From an uncultured Eubacteriales bacterium (lineage in GTDB: Bacteria > Bacillota > Clostridia > Oscillospirales > Oscillospiraceae), in assembly GCA_900544295.1 (NCBI GenBank), contig UQUO01000018.1, positions 1-38,436 on the forward strand: a stretch of 38,436 bases of DNA, read 5' to 3'. The notes under the pieces were generated by a model. It ran no database searches. It saw only the letters and a program-made list of their open reading frames with translations, and was not told where the DNA came from. The position numbers and the translations under genes are program-made. Shown here piece by piece: positions 32,872 to 38,436 of the stretch. The stretch's first letter is position 1. Each line of letters opens with the position of its first letter.

Positions 32872-33840
32872 TTATGTTGCACGTGTCAATTCCGCACCGG
32901 GGTAGTAGTGGGTGAGTATCTCCTCATAGTCCGCGCCGTCCTGGGCCATGACGTTCGCGCCGTACTGGCTCATGCCGACGCCGTGGCCGTAGCCAGTGAC
33001 GGTGAAGAGGAAGCCCTCGGCGGTGTAGTCGAGCGCGAAGGCAGTGGAGCGCAGCTCGAAGAGAGTGCGCAGCTCCGTGCCCGGCACCTGCGCGCCGCCT
33101 ATATCGACGCTCTCGACCCGGCCGGAGGCGTCGTGTACCGCCGCGCCCAGCCAGAAGGCGGGGTCCTCCCCGAACTCGGCCTCGGGGTGGGCGGCGAGCA
33201 CCGTCTCGCGGAAGTCCTCCGGGGAGACGGTGACGGAGCTGACGTAGTTTGGCACGTCGTCCGCCGTCTCCGGGCTCTCGACGCTCACGAGATAGGGCTC
33301 GGCCTGCCAAATGGCCGCGGAGTCCTCCGTCCGCCCCGCGGAGGAGGAGTGGAAGACGGCCTGGATCACCTCGCCGCCGTAGCTCATGTACTCCCCGTCC
33401 GTGGAGCGGACGGCGGAGAGGATCTTCTGCATGTTCGCATCATAGTCCCCGCCCCAGTTTTCGCGCAGGGCCTCGTCCGTCGAGTGGGCCTTGCAGCAGC
33501 CGGGGTCGTCGCAGACGTCGGCCTCCGGGTGGGCAGGTTTTTCGCGGCCCATGGCGTACATGATGTAGGTCCGGGCGGCCACGGCCTGGGCCTTCAGCGC
33601 CTCCGGCTCGAAGGAGGCGGGCATCTCCCCGGCCACCACGCCGGGCAGCCAGTCCGACATGGTGACGGTTTTGACCTCCCCCTCCGTCAGGACGGTGAAG
33701 GCCAGCTCCGAATCGAGCTCCCCTGCTCCCTCCGCTTCCCGCTCCGCCTCCGGCTCAGCCTGTCCCCCGCCCGAAAACAGCAGGGGCAGCAGCAGCGCGA
33801 GCATGACGCACAGCAGCGCCGCCGCGACTATCGTTCTCAT
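32872..33840 (-). CDS. spoIID: Stage II sporulation protein D (SpoIID)
   Basis: 322 residues. A lytic transglycosylase that works with SpoIIP and SpoIIM in peptidoglycan remodelling during engulfment. One N-terminal membrane helix (about 4-23) anchors it outside the mother cell membrane. The conserved block VVAGEMPASFEPEALKAQAV (69-88) contains the catalytic-type glutamate; VFHSSSAGRTEDSAAIW and GYGHGVGMSQYGANVMA complete the family signature. CDDPGCCKAH (about 110-119) offers cysteines and a histidine that could bind zinc, as reported for clostridial SpoIID. The neighbouring sporulation genes spoIIM/spoIIID are not present. SD is GGAGG. Confidence 0.93.
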   Translation of the reverse strand: MRTIVAAALLCVMLALLLPLLFSGGGQAEPEAEREAEGAGELDSELAFTVLTEGEVKTVTMSDWLPGVVAGEMPASFEPEALKAQAVAARTYIMYAMGREKPAHPEADVCDDPGCCKAHSTDEALRENWGGDYDANMQKILSAVRSTDGEYMSYGGEVIQAVFHSSSAGRTEDSAAIWQAEPYLVSVESPETADDVPNYVSSVTVSPEDFRETVLAAHPEAEFGEDPAFWLGAAVHDASGRVESVDIGGAQVPGTELRTLFELRSTAFALDYTAEGFLFTVTGYGHGVGMSQYGANVMAQDGADYEEILTHYYPGAELTRAT

Positions 33841-33859
33841 CCCCGGCCTCCTTTTGTTG

Positions 33860-33888
33860 TTGACTTGGGGCGGGCAAAGGGTTAGAAT
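33860..33888 (+). promoter_or_regulatory. Sigma-A promoter of the membrane protein gene
   Basis: TTGACT (33860-33865), 17-bp spacer, TAGAAT (33883-33888), on the strand opposite to spoIID and in its upstream region. Confidence 0.7.
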
Positions 33889-33944
33889 ATTGTGGCAAAC
33901 TTGTCTGCCCCAGTAACTATTTTTATTTGGATGGTCCTGAGCAT

Positions 33945-34949
33945 ATGCGTAAACTCGCCCTCACAATGACCTGCACGACCTGCGTGTTCTCCGCCTTCGG
34001 CGTTTTCGCCCGCTGGCTGCAGAACATGACCGCCTTCGAGGAAAACGGGCTCTATATCCCCGGCAGCCTCTGGGGCATCGTGCTGACGCTGCTGTACATC
34101 GCCGGCGCGGCGGTGTTCTTCGGCTTCACGCGCTACTATAAAAAGAACCTCAGCCTCGCCTGCGCGCCGGACCCCGGCATCGCCTTTGCGGGCTCGGGGC
34201 TGCTGCACAAGCTCATCTACCTCGCCGTGGCGCTCATCATGGCCGCGGGCAGCGTCATGCTGCTCATAACGGCGGGGGACGCGGAGGCGCCGCTCGGCAT
34301 GGACTTTTCCGGCCTGCTGCGCATCCTGGCTCTGCTGGGCCTGCTGGCCGCCGGCGGCTTTCTCGGCCTCGCCGGGGGCGCGAACGGGTCGGAAGCTCCC
34401 GACGGCTCGCCCAAGCAGGCGGGCTTCTGCCTGGCCTCTACCCTGCCCATAGCCCTGTGCTGCTTCTGGCTCATCGTCAGCTACAGGCAGGACGCCGTCA
34501 CCTCCGTAGTCTGGAGCTACGCGCCGGAGATACTTGCGATCTCCTGCTCGCTGCTGGCCTTCTACTATGTCGCGGGCCATGCCTATGGCCGCGCCCGGCC
34601 CTTTGCCACCATCTTCTTCTGCAGCCTGGGCGCCTTCCTCTGCTTCGTCACCCTGCCGGACGAGCGGCTCATCGCCCAGCAGATAATGTTCGTCGGCATG
34701 GCGGGCATGCAGCTTTTCCTCTCCTGGATGCTCATTTCGGGCCTGCGCCGCCGGGAGGAGATCCTCTCCCGCTACCCCAACGCCCCCGCCACGGAGGACC
34801 TTGACGACGAGGTCCCGCCCCCCCGGCCCGAGGACGAGTTCGAGCCCATGGGCCCCGGCTCCGAGGAGGGGGAGGACAGCTTCGTGGAGCTGCCCGAGGA
34901 GTACATCGGCCCCGGCACGGCGGAGACGAAGGACGGGGAAGAGAAATAA
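33945..34949 (+). CDS. Polytopic membrane protein of unknown function
   Basis: About 334 residues, not recognised. Around seven hydrophobic segments, in pairs (for example GIVLTLLYIAGAAVFFGF, LAVALIMAAGSVMLLI, ILALLGLLAAGGFLGLAG, EILAISCSLLAFYYVAG), then a hydrophilic tail rich in proline and acid (EDEFEPMGPGSEEGEDSF). No catalytic motif is evident. The start is uncertain: ATG 33945 or TTG 33927, and neither has a good Shine-Dalgarno. It lies between spoIID and the rpmH operon, facing away from spoIID, and has its own promoter. Function not inferred. Confidence 0.75.
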   Translation: MRKLALTMTCTTCVFSAFGVFARWLQNMTAFEENGLYIPGSLWGIVLTLLYIAGAAVFFGFTRYYKKNLSLACAPDPGIAFAGSGLLHKLIYLAVALIMAAGSVMLLITAGDAEAPLGMDFSGLLRILALLGLLAAGGFLGLAGGANGSEAPDGSPKQAGFCLASTLPIALCCFWLIVSYRQDAVTSVVWSYAPEILAISCSLLAFYYVAGHAYGRARPFATIFFCSLGAFLCFVTLPDERLIAQQIMFVGMAGMQLFLSWMLISGLRRREEILSRYPNAPATEDLDDEVPPPRPEDEFEPMGPGSEEGEDSFVELPEEYIGPGTAETKDGEEK

Positions 34950-34953
34950 ACCG

Positions 34954-34983
34954 TTGACAGCGCACATAAAATTGGGATATAAT
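34954..34983 (+). promoter_or_regulatory. Sigma-A promoter of the rpmH operon
   Basis: TTGACA (34954-34959), 18-bp spacer, TATAAT (34978-34983): both hexamers perfect. It begins 5 bp after the membrane protein stop codon. Confidence 0.82.
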
Positions 34984-34984
34984 T

Positions 34985-35012
34985 AGCCTCTGCCAGTGTT
35001 CTGGCAGAGGCT
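34985..35012 (+). terminator. 12-bp hairpin at the rpmH transcription start
   Basis: AGCCTCTGCCAG (34985-34996) pairs perfectly with 35001-35012 around TGTT, followed by TTAAGTTT. It may terminate the upstream membrane-protein gene. Because the predicted start of the rpmH transcript (about 34990) falls inside the 5' arm, most of it could instead cap the 5' end of the rpmH mRNA. Confidence 0.55.
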
Positions 35013-35092
35013 TTAAGTTTAGTCAACTACTGCGGCCTTGCAAGCCCCCGGGCCGCTGTTGAGTATAACGTCAAGAAAGGATGGATCTGACT

Positions 35093-35227
35093 ATGGTTCG
35101 CACCTACCAGCCCAAGAAGCGTCAGCGCAAGAAGGAGCACGGCTTCCGCAAGAGAATGGCCACCCGCAACGGCCGCAAGGTCCTCTCCCGCCGCCGCGCG
35201 AAGGGCAGAGCCCGCCTCTCCTACTGA
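35093..35227 (+). CDS. rpmH: 50S ribosomal protein L34 (bL34)
   Basis: 44 residues, exactly the usual size: [20 protein letters not shown], then a basic helix ending RARLSY. First gene of the conserved rpmH-rnpA-yidD-yidC-jag cluster near the bacterial chromosome origin. I use ATG 35093, with GAAAGGATGG upstream, since the in-frame ATG at 35081 sits directly on the purine-rich SD. Confidence 0.95.
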   Translation: MVRTYQPKKRQRKKEHGFRKRMATRNGRKVLSRRRAKGRARLSY

Positions 35228-35272
35228 GTCCCGCAAGACCCAGCGCGGGGCCCGGCGACAAAGGGGAAGCAG

Positions 35273-35617
35273 TTGGAGTTTACCGACTCTCTCAAGCTCA
35301 ATTATGAGTTCCGACGCGCCTACCGCAAGGGCAGGAGCGCGGCGGAGCCATGCCTTGTTGTATATGCAAGGCGAAACGGCAGGGCGGGCAACCGGCTCGG
35401 CTTCACCGTCTCGAACAAGCTCGGCTGCGCCGTTGTGCGCAACCGCGTGCGGCGCAGGCTGCGCGAAATATACCGGCTGAACGAAGGCCGGCTTTGCCGC
35501 GGGCACGATCTGGTAGTCGTAGCCCGCTCGCGGAGCGTCGGGGCTGATTACAAGAGGCTTGAGCGCGAATTTCTCGCGGCCTGCGGCGAGCTCGGCCTGC
35601 TCAGGGAGGGCGAATAG
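35273..35617 (+). CDS. rnpA: Ribonuclease P protein component
   Basis: 114 residues. The protein partner of the RNase P RNA in tRNA 5' processing. FRRAYRKGRS, LGFTVSNKLGCAVVRNRVRRRLRE (with the RNR RNA-contact motif) and HDLVVVARS are all conserved. It starts with TTG at 35273, with AAAGGGG at 35261-35267; the residues before would not match the family. It is 45 bp after rpmH and 3 bp before yidD. Confidence 0.93.
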   Translation: MEFTDSLKLNYEFRRAYRKGRSAAEPCLVVYARRNGRAGNRLGFTVSNKLGCAVVRNRVRRRLREIYRLNEGRLCRGHDLVVVARSRSVGADYKRLEREFLAACGELGLLREGE

Positions 35618-35620
35618 GGC

Positions 35621-35839
35621 GTGAAGAGGCTCCTTATTGCGATGATAAGGTTTTACCGGCGGAGGATATCCCCGCTGACGCCGCCCTGCTGCCGCTTTAT
35701 CCCCACCTGCTCCCAGTACGCGCTTGAGGCCATCGAGAAATACGGCGCCCTGAAGGGCGGCTGGCTCGCCCTGAAGCGCATAAGCCGCTGCCACCCCTTC
35801 CATTTCGGAGAGCACGAGTTCTACGACCCCGTCCCCTGA
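35621..35839 (+). CDS. yidD: Membrane protein insertion efficiency factor YidD
   Basis: 72 residues. Small amphipathic helix protein ([19 protein letters not shown]) with the family's [20 protein letters not shown] and KRISRCHPF. Assists YidC-dependent insertion at the membrane. Starts with GTG at 35621, 3 bp after rnpA. A 61-bp gap with no obvious signal precedes yidC. Confidence 0.92.
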   Translation: MKRLLIAMIRFYRRRISPLTPPCCRFIPTCSQYALEAIEKYGALKGGWLALKRISRCHPFHFGEHEFYDPVP

Positions 35840-35900
35840 CGCTCCCGCGCGAGCAAACGCCCGGACTGCCCGGGACTACACCCACTGAGGAGCAAATAAG

Positions 35901-37286
35901 ATGTTAGATGCAATAGCTAAACCCTTTGGCTGGCTCATGATGTGGCTCTATGAGCTCACAGGCAACTTCGGCCTGGCCACCATTCTGTTCTCGCTGTGCG
36001 TGACGCTGGTGCTGCTGCCCTTCATGGCCAAGAGCAAGAAGAGCATGATGCGCATGTCGCGGCTCACGCCCAGGATGCAGGAGCTGCAGCGCAAGCACGA
36101 GGGCAACCAGCAGAAGCTCAATGAGGAGATGGCCCGCCTCTACCGCGAGGAGAAGGTCAACCCCATGTCCGGCTGCCTCTGGAGCCTCTTGCCCTTCCCC
36201 ATACTCCTCGCCCTCTACCGCGCCGTCGTGAAGCCCCTAACGATTATGATGGGCGTCGATTCGGCGCTGCTGGCCTCCGGCGGCTCCATAGCCAACAAGC
36301 TGGCCGAGCTGGGCTACTCCATGTCAAACTTCACGACTAGCGGCAACTCCTTCTACGAGGAGATCTACCAGGCCCGCTTCATCAGCGACCACTTCGACCA
36401 GTTTGCCGGGCTCTCGGACAAGCTGGTGCAGATGGACTACAGCTTCCTCGGCCTGGATCTGTCGGCCACGCCGAACTGGAAGTTCTGGACCTTTGACCTG
36501 TCCGCCGGGGCCTGGGCCGTCATCGGCCTTTTCCTCATCCCCATCATCTCCACGGGCCTGAGCTACCTCTCCATCTACATCAGCCAGAAGATGAACCCCA
36601 CGACGGCCACGATGAACGCCCAGCAGCAGAGCAGCAACAAGACCATGCTGCTCATCATGCCGCTCATGAGCCTCTGGATAGGCTTCATCATGCCGGCGGC
36701 GATGGGCCTGTACTGGATAATGAACAGCGTCCTCGGCGTCGTGCGCGACGTTGTGCTCACCTCCATCTACAAGAAGCAGATGGACAAGGAGGACGCAGAG
36801 CGCATAGAGCGCGAGCGCGCCCGCGAGGAGGAACTGGAGCGCAAGCGTCAGGAGACCGAGCGCCTGCGCGCCATGAACGCGACGAAGGAGAACCGCAACA
36901 CCAGCAAGAAGAAGCAGCAGGCGCAGCAGAAGCAGCAGGATACCGAGCGCCGCGCCGCAGTAGAGCGCGAGGAGCGCGCCGCAAGGCGCGAGCGCCTGGG
37001 CGTCACGGAGCCGGAGAAGCCCGCCTCCCAGGTCGGCAACCGCCGCTATGCCCGCGGCCGCGCCTATGTTGAGGACAGGTTCGTGAATCCCGATGCCGCT
37101 GAGGAGGCCACGCGCGCCGCCGCCGCTGAGAGCGAGTTCGGCGAGAGCATCGACAGCGAGGTCGAGGACAGCGTCCCCGATACCTCCGCCGAGGCCGTCC
37201 CCGAGACCCCCGCAGAGCCCGAGGACGAGGGCTTTGTGGAGGAGTCCTTCATAGACGATGACGAAGAGCAGGAGAAAAAAGCATGA
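35901..37286 (+). CDS. yidC: Membrane protein insertase YidC/OxaA, extended tail
   Basis: 461 residues. The conserved insertase core occupies about 1-290 with helices near 18-42, 92-115, 190-215 and 250-285 (SCLWSLLPFPILLALYR, MSLWIGFIMPAAMGLYWIMN). Two points are unusual. In the first helix, the position of the positively charged groove residue (VR or TK before the LLP motif in most homologues) reads CVTLVLLPF, so it appears to be threonine (T35). The C-terminal 170 residues are a charged coiled coil (ERERAREEELERKRQE) and an acidic tail, much longer than in most Gram-positive YidC. Overlaps jag by 4 bp. Confidence 0.92.
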   Translation: MLDAIAKPFGWLMMWLYELTGNFGLATILFSLCVTLVLLPFMAKSKKSMMRMSRLTPRMQELQRKHEGNQQKLNEEMARLYREEKVNPMSGCLWSLLPFPILLALYRAVVKPLTIMMGVDSALLASGGSIANKLAELGYSMSNFTTSGNSFYEEIYQARFISDHFDQFAGLSDKLVQMDYSFLGLDLSATPNWKFWTFDLSAGAWAVIGLFLIPIISTGLSYLSIYISQKMNPTTATMNAQQQSSNKTMLLIMPLMSLWIGFIMPAAMGLYWIMNSVLGVVRDVVLTSIYKKQMDKEDAERIERERAREEELERKRQETERLRAMNATKENRNTSKKKQQAQQKQQDTERRAAVEREERAARRERLGVTEPEKPASQVGNRRYARGRAYVEDRFVNPDAAEEATRAAAAESEFGESIDSEVEDSVPDTSAEAVPETPAEPEDEGFVEESFIDDDEEQEKKA

Positions 37287-38059
37287 AAAAATATCTTGAA
37301 AAGTCCGGCAAGACCGAGGACGAGGCTCTGGCCGCCGCCCTGCGAGAGCTGGGCCTGGACAGGGACGACGTCTCCGTCGAGATAATAGAGCGCGCAAAGA
37401 GCGGCTTTTTGGGCATAGGCGCCTGCCCCGCAGTAGTGCGCGTGGAGTATGAAGCCCCGGATGAGGAGCCTGCCGTCGAGGAGAGCGCCCCCGTGAGCGA
37501 GCCCGAGACCCCCAAGCCCGCCGAGGCCCCCAAGGCCGCCGCGAGCGCCGAGCCGAAATACGCCGAGGGCGTCAAGGCCGAGACGGAAAAGTTCCTGCGC
37601 GGCCTGCTCGAACGCATGGGCGTCAAGGCCGAGATCGAAATAACGGACCGCGAAAACGGCGGCATCCTGGTGAACCTCTCCGGCCCCGGCATGGGCGCCG
37701 TCATAGGCCGCCGCGGCGAGACTCTGGACGCCATCCAGCACCTGACGAACTACGCCGTGAACCGCGGCAGCGACAAGCGCTGCCACATCAGCGTGGACGC
37801 CGAGAGCTACCGGGCCAAGCGCGAGGAGAGCCTCGTCCACCTGGCTGAGAAGATGGCCGCCAAGGTCGTCAAGTACAAGCGCAGCATGGCGCTGGAGCCC
37901 ATGAACTCCTACGAGCGCCACGTCATCCACACCGCCCTGCAGAATTTCGAGGGCGTATCGACCAGCTCCACGGGCACCGAGCCCAACCGCCGTGTGGTCG
38001 TCTCCTACGAGCGGCCCAAGCAGGAGGACAACCGTCCCCGCAGCCGCGAGTGGAGCTGA
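37283..38059 (+). CDS. jag: Jag/KhpB RNA-binding protein (SpoIIIJ-associated)
   Basis: 258 residues in three parts: Jag_N (about 1-52, KTEDEALAAALRELG, AKSGFLGIG), an acidic proline-rich linker (about 53-95), and KH (GMGAVIGRRGETLDAIQHL) plus R3H (PMNSYERHVIHTAL) domains at the C-terminus. KhpB binds RNA, often with KhpA, and affects cell wall growth and division. ATG overlaps the yidC stop (ATGA), so translation is coupled. Confidence 0.93.
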   Translation: MKKYLEKSGKTEDEALAAALRELGLDRDDVSVEIIERAKSGFLGIGACPAVVRVEYEAPDEEPAVEESAPVSEPETPKPAEAPKAAASAEPKYAEGVKAETEKFLRGLLERMGVKAEIEITDRENGGILVNLSGPGMGAVIGRRGETLDAIQHLTNYAVNRGSDKRCHISVDAESYRAKREESLVHLAEKMAAKVVKYKRSMALEPMNSYERHVIHTALQNFEGVSTSSTGTEPNRRVVVSYERPKQEDNRPRSREWS

Positions 38060-38079
38060 GATAAGCGGAGGGAAAAGGT

Positions 38080-38310
38080 ATGATTTTTGAGACTGTTCGG
38101 GAGCTCCTGGCCCACCAGCTGGAGGTGTCGCCCGAGAGCATCACGCCCGAGACAGACATATTCGAGGACCTGGGCGCCGACTCGCTGGACGTGGTCGAGC
38201 TGGTCATGTCCATCGAGGAGGAGTACGACATCGTCATCACCGACGAGCGCGCGGGCAATGTCCGCACCGTCGCCCAGGTGGTCGAGATGCTCGAGGACCT
38301 CATAAAGTAA
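38080..38310 (+). CDS. acpP: Acyl carrier protein
   Basis: 76 residues, the standard size. Carries acyl chains on a phosphopantetheine attached to serine in the motif GADSLDVVEL (S35). Typical acidic helix pattern; the usual fatty acid synthesis type, not visibly a dlt-type carrier. It sits 20 bp after jag with GGAGGG as SD, whereas mnmE most often follows jag in Firmicutes. It may serve the jag operon or simply be a relocated acpP; it could in principle also act with the adenylating enzyme at 164-1675, but the distance and type argue against that. Confidence 0.93.
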   Translation: MIFETVRELLAHQLEVSPESITPETDIFEDLGADSLDVVELVMSIEEEYDIVITDERAGNVRTVAQVVEMLEDLIK

Positions 38311-38322
38311 GGCCCTAAAGCC

Positions 38323-38358
38323 AATACCCGCCGCCCAACAGGGCGGCGGGTATTTTTT
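38323..38358 (+). terminator. Strong intrinsic terminator after acpP
   Basis: AATACCCGCCGCCC (38323-38336) pairs with 38341-38354 around AACA, then TTTTT. Ends the rpmH-acpP cluster. Confidence 0.88.
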
Positions 38359-38391
38359 ATGTGGGCGCTGCGGACGGCCTCGCCGCCCGAA

Positions 38392-38424
38392 AAAGGGGGA
38401 ACCCCCGGCGAGGGTTCCCCCTTT
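38392..38424. repeat. 13-bp palindromic hairpin near the window edge
   Basis: AAAGGGGGAACCC (38392-38404) pairs perfectly with GGGTTCCCCCTTT (38412-38424) around a 7-nt loop. It lies after the acpP terminator and has no T-run in view, so it could be the start of a terminator for a gene beyond the edge or a dispersed palindrome like that at 22-63. Confidence 0.6.
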
Positions 38425-38436
38425 GACCCTGTCTCT

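Overview
The window is about 38 kb of G+C-rich (roughly two thirds by eye, not calculated) low-redundancy chromosomal DNA from an endospore-forming member of the Clostridia, most likely a G+C-rich gut lineage such as Oscillospirales. The evidence is a sigma-G gene with a YlmC/YmxH-type neighbour, spoIID, a Gram-positive hprK-murB-rapZ-yvcK-whiA-dnaE operon, an S-layer-homology protein and lipobox lipoproteins. The placement below class level is an inference from composition and gene style only. Nearly all DNA is coding; long antisense frames are by-products of the base composition.

Layout. 1-4.7 kb (minus): a two-gene operon of a large FG-GAP lipoprotein and a DltA-like adenylating enzyme, flanked downstream by a strong palindrome. 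4.8-6.8 kb: a flavodoxin/ferredoxin fusion (plus) facing an SLH-domain secreted protein (minus). 6.9-8.0 kb: sigG and ylmC/ymxH. 8.1-8.3 kb: rpmB on the other strand. 8.5-16.6 kb: hprK, murB, rapZ, yvcK, whiA, dnaE in one tight operon. 16.7-19.8 kb: two paralogous CNNM/CorC-type membrane proteins and a free-standing prolyl-tRNA editing protein. 19.9-24.6 kb (minus): carA-carB and a YbjQ-family gene. 25-26.7 kb: a membrane glycosyltransferase and an unrecognised 64-residue protein. 26.8-27.8 kb (minus): a GAPDH with unusual cofactor-site residues. 28-30 kb: a histidine-kinase-like protein without the usual phospho-acceptor, rqcP, and a flavodoxin-like protein. 30.2-32.4 kb: a solute-binding lipoprotein behind an 11-bp repeat array. 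32.4-33.8 kb (minus): a small XRE regulator, a remnant of its usual membrane partner, and spoIID. 33.9-38.3 kb: a membrane protein, then rpmH-rnpA-yidD-yidC-jag and acpP.

Most genes are housekeeping: sugar-phosphate sensing and cell wall supply (hprK, murB, rapZ, yvcK), replication (dnaE), pyrimidine/arginine precursor synthesis (carAB), translation and its quality control (rpmB, rpmH, rqcP, prolyl-tRNA editing), membrane insertion (yidC, yidD, jag) and sporulation (sigG, ylmC/ymxH, spoIID). The least ordinary parts are regulatory and architectural: a terminator-like hairpin that buries the ribosome binding site of the UUG-started sigG; face-to-face promoters sharing one palindromic -35 element; a five-unit 11-bp repeat array before an orphan lipoprotein; a lipoprotein whose FG-GAP propeller appears inserted into another domain; and a kinase-like protein lacking its histidine. 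I found no tRNA, rRNA, CRISPR array, transposase, integrase or phage gene.
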